64,000 bases of DNA from positions 452,267,096 through 452,331,095 of the forward strand of contig JASDDO010000026.1 in assembly GCA_030015575.1 (NCBI GenBank). The letters are read 5' to 3'. Numbering within the stretch: position 1 is the first letter of the stretch; each line of letters begins with the position of its first letter. This DNA comes from Agapanthus africanus. Lineage: Eukaryota > Streptophyta > Magnoliopsida > Asparagales > Amaryllidaceae. The notes beneath the pieces are model-generated. The model did no database searches. It saw only the letters and a program-made list of their open reading frames with translations, and was not told where the DNA came from. Shown here piece by piece: positions 11,220-22,731 of this stretch. The position numbers were made by a program, and so were the translations under genes.

Positions 11220-11425
11220 TTACCTGTCCCTACGGATATACCCGTAGGTCCTTTATTTGCGCCACCGTAGGGGCAAATACCAAATTAAGAATTAATTTTT
11301 TAATTCTTGAACGTCAGTGCCCGTAGGGGCAACCATTTAGCCCTACGGAGTAATCCGTAGGGCCAAGTAAAATCTGCCCCAACGGATAACTCCATCCGTA
11401 GGGGCAACCCCCTATTTTACTAGTG
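11220..11425. repeat. CACTA right subterminal array and terminal repeat
   Basis: About five copies of the CTACGG...CCGTAG unit (near 11226, 11265, 11315, 11341 and 11377) lead to the tip TTTTACTAGTG. The last 24 bases, reversed, match the left tip at most positions (CACTA, then A-rich, then GGTTGCCC). Confidence 0.85.
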
Positions 11426-12578
11426 CTAGTATATCTTGTATCTTCATATATATGCTTCTGCTGTTGATATTCTGTGATGTGATCATTTTATATATTGAGA
11501 CGGATGATGTATTACATATATGATATATAATAAACGTTGCTTATGTTTTGCATCCGCGCTAGTCCCGCCCCGCTATGTCGTTAGTTAAATAACCTAACGG
11601 CACATAACGGGACATTGTGGCAAATGTGGATGGCATAAGCGTACGTTCTATTTTCATTTCTTTTCTATAATGTCTTAGGACTTAAATGATGGGACTACAA
11701 TAATATGATTAATGTAAACAAAAGAAACCTAAAAAGATGTTCTAGAATCAGATTTGAAACCTACTCGGCTTTTTATGAAAAAGAAAGATTTCAAAAGGCG
11801 GAGCTTAAGCCACTCCATTTTAAACCATTGGATTCTATAACGATATCAAGTTCGAAGCATTAAAGGTTTTCTTAAAAACTATTCGCAACCCTCCGTTATT
11901 TTAGGAAGTAGAGTACTTAGTATTCGTGCTACGTATTTTGACTATAGTAAAGAAGCAGTGTACGATAGCTAAGTGATGTCTTCCTACACCGCATATGATG
12001 CGAATAGTTAGGACATTCATATGATTATGTTGACTATAGTTAAGAGTCATATAGGTGGGTCTAGTTAATCACGAAATGACGGGAAGAACTTGATTAGTAC
12101 TTATGATATGTTGACTATAGTTAAGGTCATGAGTACTATGGGTAAAAACCATATCGGGAGTTTCAAGTGTTTAAATTTGCAATGAGATTGCATACTCTCT
12201 ATATGATAGTAGGATCCCGATCCCGCTGTGAGCAATAGTTGCTCCTGGGAAAGTTTTGCATTTTACAATTAGCTAACTCATTAGGTGTCTAGAAAGATGT
12301 CAACAGGGCTACGCCTCTGGGAAAATGTGGTTTATTTTAATTAGGTCCGTGCGAAAGCACGGGGAACCTGCCTCAGAAGTACCGACACTGGCCTGGCTGA
12401 ACGGTTAGCAAAGTTGTAGAATGTAATTAATCCTGGCTAATTTTTACCTTTTAAGGTTTGAAGGAAAATTTGATAAAAGCAGTGGGAGATATCGATTAGA
12501 TAAGATAATAAACCAATCTAATCTTTGCAAGAGCTTTCGCTGAGTGTATTCTTTTCTCTCTGCCAATGGCAGATAACC
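11426..12578 (+). other. Copia-1 untranslated leader, second part
   Basis: The leader resumes after the CTA target duplication and aligns with 43350-44486 of Copia-2, including the shared stretch TCGTTAGTTAA.TAACCTAACGG and three TTGACTA(T/A)AGT(T/C)AA short palindromes (11936, 12028 and 12107). It ends in a pyrimidine tract and TGCCAATGGCAG, then ATAACCATG. This looks like a 3' splice site six bases before the gag start. Confidence 0.75.
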
Positions 12579-13400
12579 ATGACTGGACTTAAGCTACTAT
12601 TAGAGAAAAATAAGCTTACCAGACCAAATTATAAAGATTGGCTGAGAAACATTAACATTGCTCTCACATATGATAAAGTATCATATGTCATCACTGCCAC
12701 AGCCCCGCCCAAACCAGGCCCTGAATCTTCTGTTGCGGATAGGAAAATTTGCAAAACGTGGGATATTGACTGTGCCACCGCCAAATGCCTCGCGCTTGCA
12801 TCGATGGACAATACACATCAAAAGCAGCACGAGGAGATGGGCGTTCAATCCATCTTTCTCCATACAAAGGATTTGTATGGAGAGCAATCTCATATCCTTC
12901 GATACGAAGTATCTTGAAAGCTGTTTCAGATGCGGATGGCTCCTGGCACATCAGTAGGTGACCACGTTTTGATGATGATAGCTCTTATTGAAGAGCTTGA
13001 GGGCCTCGGATGGACAATGGATAACGAGCAATATACGGATATTGTTTTACAGTCTCTTCCCTCTGCCTTTGCTCCTTTTGTAGTAAATTTCAACATGCAC
13101 AACATGGAAAAGTCACTACCCGAACTTCTCAATATGTTGAGAAATGCGGAGAGCACGCTTAAGGCGAAGTCTCCCTCCCTGTTTGTTGGATAATCTTCTT
13201 CTTTCGTCCTAAATTCCAAGGCCAAGGGAAAGAACAAGAAGAAATCCACCAAGCCGAGAGGTGGAATAAAAAAGGGAAAGGGGAAAGAGAAATCCAAAGC
13301 TGCGGAGTTGGGAAAAGGAGAATGTTTTTTTTGCAAGAAGACGGGACACTGGAAGCGGAAATGTAGTGAGTACCTTGGTCTCAAGAAAAAGAAGCATGGT
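12579..13400 (+). pseudogene. Copia-1 gag, broken
   Basis: The capsid-like part starts at the ATG of TAACCATGACTGG and reads LTRPNYKDWL, a conserved opening of plant Copia Gag (UBN2/Retrotran_gag types). It runs on with DLYGEQS and LPELLNMLRNAES, and has a CCHC zinc knuckle at 13323-13364 (CFFCKKTGHWKRKC) for RNA binding. In-frame stops lie at 12915-12917 (TGA) and 13191-13193 (TAA). Gag would form the virus-like particle around element RNA. A lysine-rich linker (about 13215-13300) precedes the knuckle. Compared with it, Copia-2 lacks the segment NFNMHNMEKSLPELLNMLR. Confidence 0.88.
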
Positions 13401-14418
13401 GATGCTTCAGCTTCAGGTGTGTTCGTAACCGAAAACTGTTTTCCTATAAACTCTGCTTCCTGGGTATTGGATACTGGTTCGGGTTCTCATATCTGCAATT
13501 CTGTGTAGGGGCAGAGAAATAGCAGAGTTTTGAAGACAGGTGATCATACTCTCCGGGTTGGAAATGGCTCCAATGTACATGCAGTTTCATTGGGAGAGGA
13601 TCATCTGGGGTTGCCATCGAGTTGTATATTGGTTTTGAACCCTTGTTATTTTGTACCAAGCATGCTTTGTAATATTGTATCCATTTCTTTGCTAGACAAT
13701 GAAGGATATCATTTTGTATTGCAGCATAATGTTATGAACATTAAACTGAATCAAGAGTTGCTTGGTTCTGGTACACTTAATAACAGGATATACGTCCTGA
13801 ATCAACACACAATTTTCAACATACAACACACAAATAAAAGAAAATTTTCAGACATAAATGAAACATTTCTTTGGCATTGTAGACTTTGTCATATTAATGA
13901 AACAAGACTAAACAAGTTTCATAAAAATGGATATTTAAATTCTTTTGAGTATAAATTTTATGCGACTTGTCATTCTTGTATTAAAAGGGAAAATGACCAA
14001 GACTCTGTTTACTAGACACGGAGAAAGAGCTATGAGCTCTTGGGCCTCATACATAGTGATGTATTTGGGCCAATGTCTACACATGCGAGAGGCGGTTTTT
14101 CTTACTTTATAACTTTTACGGATGATTTCTCAAGATTCGGTCATGTGTTTTTGTTAAAGCATAAGTCTGAAGCTTTCGAGAAATTCAAGGAGTACAAACT
14201 TGAAGTAGAAAAACAAACTGGAATGAGCATCAAGATACTTCGATCAGATCGAGGTGGAGAGTATCTTAGTATAGAGTTTTCGAACATCCTGAAAGAGAAT
14301 GGGATTCTCTCTCAGCTCACACCCCCTTACACACCACAGCACAATAGTGTGTCAGAGCGGCGGAATCGAACCCTATTAGATATTGTACGATCCAAGATTA
14401 GTGATGCTGAGTTGCCCC
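13401..14418 (+). pseudogene. Copia-1 protease and N-terminal integrase, broken
   Basis: The aspartic protease motif WVLDTGSGSHICNS lies at about 13461-13502. A TAG follows at 13506-13508, where Copia-2 keeps CAG. The GAG-pre-integrase zinc site follows (LWHCRLCHINETRL, then CHSC). Next come the integrase core motifs HSDVFGPM (first Asp), FTDDFSRF, LRSDRGGEYLS (second Asp) and SVSERRNR (the Glu). A local frameshift pair around 13995-14035 disturbs the reading and leaves a TAG at 14013. The frame is cut at 14418 by Gypsy G1 and resumes at 26075. Confidence 0.88.
14414..14418. other. Target site duplication of Gypsy G1 (GCCCC), left copy
   Basis: GCCCC at 14414-14418 is repeated at 26070-26074 directly after the other end of G1. 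Removing G1 and one copy rejoins the Copia-1 integrase, so this is a true insertion footprint. Confidence 0.95.
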
Positions 14419-17400
14419 TGTAACACCTTAGGATGTGTTTTGTGGCTAATTATATTTAAATAAAGGGGTTTTAATAAAAAGTTTACCAAATTGAGTTTCA
14501 AATATTTTTCCAAATTTAATAAATATTTTTGTAGAATTTTCCTAGGCTTGCACACACATGTGCATGTAAACTAGGGTTTAAAATGAGGTAATACCATGAT
14601 TAGCAACCATGGTGGGTTTAATCATGGGGATTAAGTCTTTTGGGTTTTAATTAAGTTTATTTGGTTAATGGATGGTTGCTTTAATTTGAATTTCTTTTGG
14701 AGTGTTGACTTGGTGAGAATGAGAGAGAGAGAGTGCATCATGGCAAAGCCATGCTTGCATTTAATGAAGAGAGAGAGTGGAGGGGTTGGCCTTGGGGATT
14801 ATCTTTTCTTTTCCACTCATTCTTGTGTTGTTTCTCTCAACCTCACTCTCACACTCACACACCCACACCATCCACAGCAGCAGCAGCAGAAGCAAGCAGC
14901 ACAGCAGCACCAAGCAACACAGCAGCAGCAAGCAGCAGTAAACAGCAGCAGCAACAGTTAGAGCAGCAGCAGCAGTGAGTAGCAGCAGCAACAACTCCAG
15001 CTGCAGCTCCTTCCCTCTACTCCTTCTTCCTCCAGCTCCCTAGGGTCGAGTGTGGGGTATACTTCTTGAACTTACCACCTAGTTTGCTTAATTAGTGTAG
15101 CTTAGCTTCGATTAGTGTTTATTGGTGCGTTTTAGTGCGATATGTGGTGATTAGTGGGAACCATGACCGAGTGATGTATGAATTGTCTCTAGTAAGTGGA
15201 TGGGGTGTTGTTAGGGCCATGTTAACCTAGCTTAGCCCCCAATTGCACTAAAATACCACCAGATCCCAATTTGATGCAAATTCATCGTTTTTAGGAAAAT
15301 TTTGACTTTCTGTAATCTGCAATCAACCCAGTGTGTTCAGAATAATTTTGAGATGACTGCAGTATAGTTGTTAGGTACTGATCCCCCAGGTAGAACCCGC
15401 CCCCCAAATTCCGTACAGTGGCCGCCAAAAAATTGATTCTGGCCTTAAATTGTGGCCAGATGGGGAGGGAATGGGTTGGGGTTTGTCTCTTTTGGTGTCT
15501 GCTGCAACCCTTAGACTCATGGCATGTATAATTTTATTTGATTCTTTCTGTAGAAAAATCTGGAACTATATACCTATTTCACGTATCTTTTTAAACCTTC
15601 GCGACACGTGTGATATGTGTGTGGATTTCGGGTTTCTGCGTATCGCGACGTGTCGGGGTAGTTTCAGGCGCGTAATCACACGTTTTAGCGTATCGCGCAC
15701 ACGCGCGCTTGGTTTGCGACGCGGGTTTCTAGTTTGACCTTAATATCACGTTTTTGTGGATTTGAGCTTATATGTGATATATTGTGTGATTCTAGGTTCG
15801 CAGGCGAGTGAGACGGACGCGGCGAAGAAGGGAAAGCAAGTCGTCGGCTACACTTAGCACGAGACTTCGGTGAGTAGATTTAACATCTACGGGGATATCG
15901 CCCGCATGGCGTTATGCATCAGGGCTGATAGGACCTTATAGTTATATGTTGCATTTACCCCATTGACTGTCATTGCATACCGCATTCCTTGCTATATTTA
16001 AGTAAACTTAGAATTGATAGGACACCGCACTATTACTAACGGTTCATGTTGCACGAGCACTAATCTGCATGTTACACACACACCGTTAGTAATTGCCATG
16101 ATACACTCACTGTAGAACTGCCATGATTATATTGCTGTAGTTCATTTCACATATGTTTCGATATGATTTTCATAGAATTTGGAGTCGCATGATGTCTTTA
16201 AAAACGGAAACAAATTTTAAAAAGTTGTTTCCCCTTGTACCTATATTATGGCTTGATGTACATAGCGCATCGCATTTGATTTATTTATTGGTGTTGGATT
16301 TTCATGAGATTTCTGGTTTTGAGGACCGTGGGATCTTTAAGAAAAGATGCACTATTTGAAAACCCGGTTCCTCGTGATATGATATTTGGTACGTCCACCA
16401 CGCGTTTTCTCGGTGCTGAGACGTGTGTTTGAAATCCGATTCGAGGAGTTGGATGATCCGTTTGCGGGTTCGTGGTGGACCCGGTATGGTTCCCCGGGGC
16501 GAGAAATGTTTTTCGTGGAGTAGACGATGAGCCTAACAGGGTGGCGAGTACCTACCGGTGGTTGGTTGGACCTGGCGGTTATCCGGCGCATACTGACCAG
16601 AGTCGAGAGATGGATGCGGGATGATCCGTACTGCCGAGGCCGAGGGCCGATACCGCAGACGGAGCCCGTGGGCTGATCCGGACTGATGGAGCCCGATATA
16701 TGAGTATTTGCATGTCGATGCTGGACACGAGTATTTTATGATATTTTGAGTGTCGATGTTGGGCACTCGTGATTCTCTGAGATGTACAGGATTTGAGTGC
16801 CGAGGAGAGTGCCGACGCCTGAGTTTATTCGGGATTTGGGTGCAGTTTTGGGCACCGATTATTTTCCACATTGATATTCCGTGTAGATGTTATTTATCTC
16901 ATGCTCATCTTTAATTATCATGTATCTCATCCTGTAGTTATTTTACCTGATAGGGCACTTGCATGACTATTGCACATACTGCTTATCACGCATTGATATC
17001 ATCTGTTGGCCTATGATAGAGTAGCGCAGTACGTGCATGCTCGAGATTACCTTTATATGTTATCTCTATTCACGAGTTGGTAATTCACCCCCATTGTGCC
17101 ACAGTATTTGCAGGTTTCCCTTCGGAGTAGTCGCGACAGGTTTCCTTTTGCATCTTTTGGCTGCAGATACTACTACAGTTGGTGCGAGAGCTGTTTTGCT
17201 TTTAGGTGGGTTATGGTATCTGATTACTTTTATTGTACCCCTTTTGTATCTAGTATTCTCCATCTACCATATATGTACTGGACTTAGATACTGTGTGAGG
17301 ACGATGATGTATATTTCTGTATTCTGGTGTCGAGCTCGTGGGAGCCGACTGTTTTTATATGCAGTTTATTATTCTGTGATATTTACTTATTGCTCATTCT

Positions 17401-17756
17401 TCGCTACGGCGTCGTATATTACTCTTGTGGTGATGGTTTCCGCCGGTGGGCGATTGCTTCCGTTTGGGAATGTTTTGGTTTTATTATATCTCATTTTCAC
17501 TCATACCCTGTTTTATACCCGATTTCGGGTTTAATTTTACAAGGAAATGCTGCCAAAATTATTTATAATGATAGCGTAACTTTAAAAGAACTTATTGAAC
17601 TATTTAAGGTTTTCTAAATGTTTTAACTAAATGTTTTCAACACTCGCTACTTATATATGGTTTTAATTTCTGGGTTCAGCTTACTTAGTCGCGTTACGCC
17701 TGTAGACGTAGCGGGGTTAAGTGCCGGTCACGAGTCGAGATATTCGGATCGTGACA
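14419..17756 (+). repeat. G1 5' LTR
   Basis: It runs from TGTAACACC to ATCGTGACA and matches 22732-26069. It contains a CAG-rich microsatellite (14875-14995), a GA run, and a series of short hairpins (16711-16862) that recur in G2 and G3. Long hydrophobic frames such as 17037-17534 exist in both LTR copies but have no known motif. Confidence 0.95.
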
Positions 17757-17760
17757 AAGT

Positions 17761-17773
17761 TGGTATCAGAGCG
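17761..17773 (+). other. G1 primer binding site (initiator tRNA-Met type)
   Basis: TGGTATCAGAGCG begins four bases after the LTR end. It is complementary to the 3' end of plant initiator tRNA-Met, the usual primer for chromoviruses. The following bases up to 17991 are the short leader. Confidence 0.92.
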
Positions 17774-17991
17774 TAGGTTTTACCTTTCGGAGTGTAGGAT
17801 GACCTTGGTATGATGGAATAGGTAGCTGAAGAAGAGTGGCGTGGCGTGTGTATGTTCCGCGGCATACTCAGGACACGGTACTCTGCCAAGGAGACCTTAG
17901 AACTTATTGATTTTAATTCCTTCTTGAGTATATATATTCTTGTGATTCAATTTCCGTATTCTTATCGAATCCTAATTTCCTTTCAGCCATT

Positions 17992-19090
17992 ATGCCGCCA
18001 AAGACTACGAGGGCGCTGAGAGCGGCCGCGAGGGCCGAGATTCGAGTTGATTCGCAGTACACCGGTTTTTCCCGAGAAGGTTGTTCCTCCCGTGACAGAT
18101 CAGATCGCCACGCTAGGGGCTGGTATGCAGGAGATGCGCCAGACGGTGGGATCCAGCATGCAGGAGATGCGCCAGATGATAGGATCGCTAGTTGAGATAC
18201 TTCGAGCGCAGCGACCAGAGGTAGCTCCACCCGTTAAAGAGACCGCGATGGTACCTACCGCACAGCCAGTTGTCCCTGCAGCCACGGAGGTGATTACAGT
18301 ATCGCTATCGGAGTTCATAAGGCTGAAGCCTCCGGTCTTCACAGGCACCGATACAGCCGAGGACCCACAGTCTTTCATTGATAGGATGGCCTGGATATGC
18401 CGTTCCCTCAGATGCGCAGATGCGAGATGGGTTGAGTTCGCGAGCTTTCTCCTGGAAGGTCTTGCGCAAAAGTGGTGTGATTCAGTTGAGAAGGGCAGAG
18501 CGGCAGGTCTTCCTCCTATGACCTGGACAGAGTTAGTGGCACTATTCCTTGCCCGCTTTCTCCCACTGAGTGTCAGAGATGCTAGAGCACGCAGGTTTGA
18601 GTCCTTACGCCAGACTCCGGAGATGTCAGTAGCAGAGTATGACATGCTGTTTACAGAGCTAGCAGTTTATGCTCCGTACCTGGTGGTTACCGAGGAGATG
18701 CGAGTCAAGAGATTTGTTTGATGCTTGCTCACACCACTGTTCCTTGCGATTAGCGCGCAGCATTACGAGACATATGCAGCAGCGGTAGACGCAGCCCTAT
18801 TAGTCGAGGAGCGCCTTGCTGAGACTTCGGTAGTTCCAGAGCCGAAGAGAGTTCGTACTAGTATATCCGCACAGAGACAGACATTCAGACGCCGTGATAG
18901 GTACCGTTCTGGTACGAGGAGTGGCAGAGATTCGGGATGAGGCCAGATGTTTAGCTCATATCCACGGGAAAGCCAGCAGTCACCGCAGGGTTGCTTTAGA
19001 TGCGGCAGTCAACTTCACCTCGTTAGAGATTGTCCTGAGATACACCGGAGGGAGGCAGCAGCACCGCATATTACCTTACCACCTTGATCA
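17992..19090 (+). pseudogene. G1 gag, broken
   Basis: The ATG at 17992 (frame MPPKTTRALRAAARAE) shifts frame near 18047. The main Gag frame then runs through a Retrotrans_gag domain (PPVFTGTDTAEDPQSFIDRM, then FLARFLPLSVRDARARRFE). Stops lie at 18719-18721 and 18938-18940. The CCHC knuckle CFRCGSQLHLVRDC at 18992-19033 is in the same frame and intact. Gag would build the particle. Two neighbouring copies of the phrase MQEMRQT/MQEMRQM at about 18124-18180 form a short internal repeat. Confidence 0.88.
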
Positions 19091-19102
19091 CCCCAGAGGG
19101 CG

Positions 19103-19668
19103 TTGCCTGTTGTACCTACCGTTGCTCCGCATGAAACTCATACACAGAGAGGTCGTGGGCGTGGAGGAGTTGCTCCAAGAGGGAGAGATGACCGAGGCAG
19201 AGGGCAGTCAGTCACCGGTGGAGGACAGGCACGGGTTTTTGCTTTGACGCATCGGGACGTGCAGGTGTCCAATGCGGTGGTCTCAGGTATCCTTCCAGTA
19301 TGTTCTGTTGATGCACACGTGTTGTTCGATCCTGGATCCACGCACTAGTACGTATCCATACACTTTGTGCCGAGTTTGGGTAGAGAGTCCGGTTTGCTTT
19401 ATCAGCCGCTTGTTGTGACTACTCCTGTGGGAGAGTCGTTTGTCGCTAGGCACGTGTTCCGATCCTGTACCGTTTGTATTGGCGAGAGAGAGTTGCCTGT
19501 CGACTTGATCCTTCTCGAGATGTTGGACTTCGACGTTCTTTTGGGTATGGATTGGTTAGCCACGTGCTATGCTTCTGTGGACTGCCGTGAGAAGACAGTT
19601 AGATTCTGTTTCCCCGGCGAGTCGGTTTTGTTGTGTTGGGGGACCGTGGTGCCGCCCCTCACAGTGTG
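19103..19668 (+). pseudogene. G1 protease, broken
   Basis: A retropepsin-like region with VLFDPGSTH at about 19321-19347, where the active-site Asp sits in D-P-G-S in place of the usual D-S/T-G. A TAG follows directly (19346-19348 region). The later part ILLEMLDFDVLLGMDWLA (about 19509-19560) is the typical flap and core of Gypsy proteases. A frameshift near 19650 separates it from the reverse transcriptase frame. Confidence 0.85.
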
Positions 19669-21006
19669 ATTTCTTCTTTTCGCGCTGGACAGCTTTTGAG
19701 GAAGGGATGTCAGGGATTTCTCGCCTATGTTTGCGATGCTAGTGCTACAGAGGTTCTATTGGATCAGGTTCCGGTTGTTAGCGAGTTTCCTTATGTGTTC
19801 CCTGACGAGCTTCCTGGGCTACCGCCCGAGCGCGATATTTCTTTCTGTATTGATTTGGTTCCTGGCACGGGGCCTATTTCCATACCGCCTTATCGGATGG
19901 CCCCGGCGGAACTTCGAGAATTGAAGGGTCAGTTGCAAGATTTGCTGGATAAGGGACTTATTCGACCCAGTGTTTCTCCATGGGGTGCTCCAGTCCTGTT
20001 CGTCAAGAAGAAGGACGGCAGTTTACGTCTGTGTATCGACTACCGCCAGCTGAACAGGGTGACAGTGTGGAATAGATATCCCTTGCCACGTATCGACGAT
20101 TTAATCGACCAGCTTCAGGGAGCAGGATACTTTTCGAGGTTCGATTTACGATCGGGCTATCATCAGCTGCGGGTTCGACAGGAGGACATTCCTAGGACAG
20201 CTTTCCGTACGCGCTACGGCCATTATGAGTTTTTGGTGATATCGTTCGGACTCACCAATGCGCCAGAAGCATTCATGGACTTGATGAACCGTATTTTCCG
20301 GCCATATTTGGATCTGTTCATCATAGTATTCATTGACGATATCTTGGTGTATTCCCGTAGTAGTGAGGAGCATGAGTAGCACCTGCGGATTACACTGCAG
20401 ACTTTGAGGGAGCACCAGCTTTACACGAAATTCTCCAAGTGTGCTTTCTGGCTGGACAGCATAGACTTCTTAGGGCATGTGATTTCACGAGACGGTATAT
20501 GTGTAGACCCGAGGAAGATCGAGGCCGTTCAGCGTTGGCCCAGACCCACATCAGTTACAGAGATTCGCAGCTTTTTGTGGTTGGCCGGTTACTACAGGCG
20601 ATTTGTGCAGGACTTCTTCAGTATTGCTACACCTTTGACCGGGTTGATCCGGAAGGGAGTTCCTTTCGATTGGACGGAGGAGTGCGAGCACAGTTTTCAG
20701 CAGCTACGGACTCGGCTGACCATGGCACCGGTGTTATCATTGCCTTCGGGATCAGGCGGATTTGTGGTCTATTGTGATGCTTCTCGAGTGGGGCTAGGGT
20801 GCGTATTGATGCAACATGACAGGGTGATCGCGTATGCTTTGCGACAATTGAAGAAACATGAACAGAACTACCCCACTCACGATTTGGAGATGGCTGCAGT
20901 GGTCTTTGGACATAAGATCTGGCGACATTACCTATACGGCGAGTCGTGCCAGATATTCACTGATCACAAGAGTTTAAAGTATATATATTTCAGCAGAGAG
21001 ACCTGA
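19633..21006 (+). pseudogene. G1 reverse transcriptase and RNase H, broken
   Basis: Clear Gypsy reverse transcriptase: [29 protein letters not shown] with the first catalytic Asp, and FIDDILVYS with the Asp pair at about 20329-20355. It copies element RNA into DNA inside the particle. RNase H follows ([15 protein letters not shown], then [10 protein letters not shown]). A CAG to TAG stop lies at 20377-20379, and a frameshift at about 20985 ends this frame at 21004. No other large gaps are seen. Confidence 0.93.
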
Positions 21007-22721
21007 ACCTTAGACAGCGCCGATGGATGGAGTTAGTGAAGGATTACGACTGCGAGATCTTGTATCACCTGGGCAAGGCGAATGTGGTGGCGGATGCTTT
21101 GAGCAGGAGGCCCGGGGGTAGTCTATCTTGTTCGAGTGCAGTACAGGGGCAGTCATTGGCAAATTGGCAGATATTATGCGACAGCAGAGTGCAGTTCGAG
21201 TTCACGCCGATCGGAGGACAGATTGCGCATGTTCGTGCACGCCCACAGTTGCTTGACCGTGTACATAAGGCACATCACAGTGATGACCGATGTTCAGAGA
21301 TCAGGACGCAGATTGGACAGGGCAGATTTTCAGAGTTCGTGATCGATGATCAGGGGATGCTGAGATTTGGGACTAGACCGTGCATACCAGATGCTGAGGG
21401 GCTGCGGCGTGAGATTCTCGAGGAGGCACATCGATCGGTGTACAGCGTCCATCCCGGTTCCACCAAGATGTATCATGATATGAGAGATGTTTACTGGTAG
21501 GACGGAATGAAGAGGGACATCGCAGATTTCGTGTCGAGATGCTTGACTTGTCAGCAAGTCATGGCCGAGCACCAGATGCCCGCGGGTGAGCTACAGCTGT
21601 TACCCATTCCGGAGTAAAAATAGGAGCAAATTTCGATGGATTTCGTTGTGGGTTTACCCAAGACTAGGCGACGGTATGACTCCATTTGGGTGATCGTGGA
21701 TCGTTTGACGAAAGCGGCTCACTTCCTGCCAGTGAAGACGACTTTCGGATTTGCTCGGTACGCCCAGATTTATATCGACGAGATAGTACGACTGCATGGA
21801 GTCCCGACATGTATCGTGTCCGACAGAGGCACCCAGTTTACCAGCCGACTATGGCAGAGACTTCAGGAGGCTTTGGGCACACGCTTGAGTTTCAGCACAG
21901 CATTTCATCCGCAGACTGACGGCCAGTCAGAGCGGACGATTTAGACTCTCGAGGACATGCTCAGAGCGTGCGTTTTAGACTTTGGTGGTAGCTGGGATCA
22001 TCATTTACCCTTGGTGGAGTTCTCCTACAACAATAGTTACCAGGATACTATTCAGATGGCACCTTTCGAGGCTCTGTATGGGAGGAGATGTAGATCGCCC
22101 GTCTGCTGGACAGAGCTCAGTGAGAGCAGTATTTTGGGGCCGCAGATCGTACAGGAGACGACCGAGAAAATACAGCTGATTCGAGACACGATGAGGACAG
22201 CTCAGAGCAGGCAGAGATCGTATGCTGATTGGCGCCGCCGTAGATTAGAGTTCGCAGTTGGAGATCACGTTTTTCTGAATGTCTCTCCGATGAAGGGAGT
22301 GATGAGGTTTGGACGGAAGGGGAAGCTTAGCCCCAGATTCATAGGTCCCTTCGAGATCCTCGAGCTTGTGGGCGCAGTGGCTTATCGTTTGGCTCTTCCA
22401 CCCGACTTCCCAGATGTTCACCCCGTGTTCCATGTGTTGATGCTTCGCAGATACCTACATGACCCTTCGTACATGATTCAGCATCAGACCGTTCAGCTTG
22501 AGCGCGACCTTTCGTTCACCGAGCAACCAGTCGTGATATTGGACCGGCAGGTGAAGAAACTTAGATCGTGGATCTTGCCATCAGTGAAGGTGCTTTGGCG
22601 CAGCCCGAGTGGCGAAGAGATCACTTGGGAAGCCGAGGGCGAGATGCAGAACAAGTTCCCTCATCTCTTTGAAGGTATGCGTAGATTTATATTTTCAAAT
22701 TCAGGGACGAATTTCTTTTAA
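21007..22721 (+). pseudogene. G1 RNase H end and integrase with chromodomain-like tail, broken
   Basis: The frame opens with the connection [17 protein letters not shown]. An H2C2 zinc site follows ([16 protein letters not shown], then CLTC), and then the integrase core (WVIVDRLTKAAHFLPV, VSDRGTQFTS, HPQTDGQSERTI) that joins element DNA to the target. A GPFEILELVGAVAYRLALPP module and a chromodomain-like end (LRSWILPSVKVLW...ITWEAE) follow; such tails can direct insertion to heterochromatin. Stops lie at 21498 (TGG to TAG), near 21615 and 21942 (CAG to TAG). The frame closes at 22721, beside the polypurine tract. Confidence 0.92.
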
Positions 22722-22731
22722 GGGGGGAGAT
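22720..22731 (+). other. G1 polypurine tract
   Basis: AAGGGGGGAGAT lies directly before the 3' LTR. It is the expected primer for plus-strand DNA synthesis and overlaps the last codon of pol. Confidence 0.9.

Larger units (their letters stand above)
4013..11425 (-). mobile_element. CACTA (En/Spm) DNA transposon, 7.4 kb, apparently non-autonomous
   Basis: The ends are CACTACTACAA at the left and TTTTACTAGTG at the right, i.e. CACTA termini in inverted orientation, flanked by the 3-bp target duplication CTA (4010-4012 and 11426-11428). Dense subterminal repeats built on CTACGG...CCGTAG lie inside each end, as known for this superfamily. Joining the flanks restores the Copia-1 leader relative to the Copia-2 leader. 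Orientation is set to minus because a candidate promoter-proximal exon lies near the right end (11011 upward) and coiled-coil C-terminal remnants near the left end (4797-5423). No transposase core (TNPD, Transposase_21) is found. The interior carries a triplicated unknown fragment with a long fold-back. Confidence 0.93.

Noticed and set aside
12926-13384. 152-codon minus-strand frame
   Set aside because: It is the shadow of the Copia-1 gag frame on the other strand.
14733-14978. Poly-Gln/Ala/Ser frames over the CAG-rich tract
   Set aside because: All three frames are open because of the triplet repeat; this is a microsatellite in an LTR, not a gene.
17037-17534. 165-codon hydrophobic frame in the G1 5' LTR, repeated as a 178-codon frame at 25348-25884
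   Set aside because: It lies within LTR sequence, differs in length between the two copies by a frame change, has no known motif, and is not open in the related G3 LTR in the same form.
17761-17773. tRNA-like matches at the primer sites as tRNA genes
   Set aside because: Only the 12-18 bases complementary to the tRNA 3' end are present, next to LTR ends.
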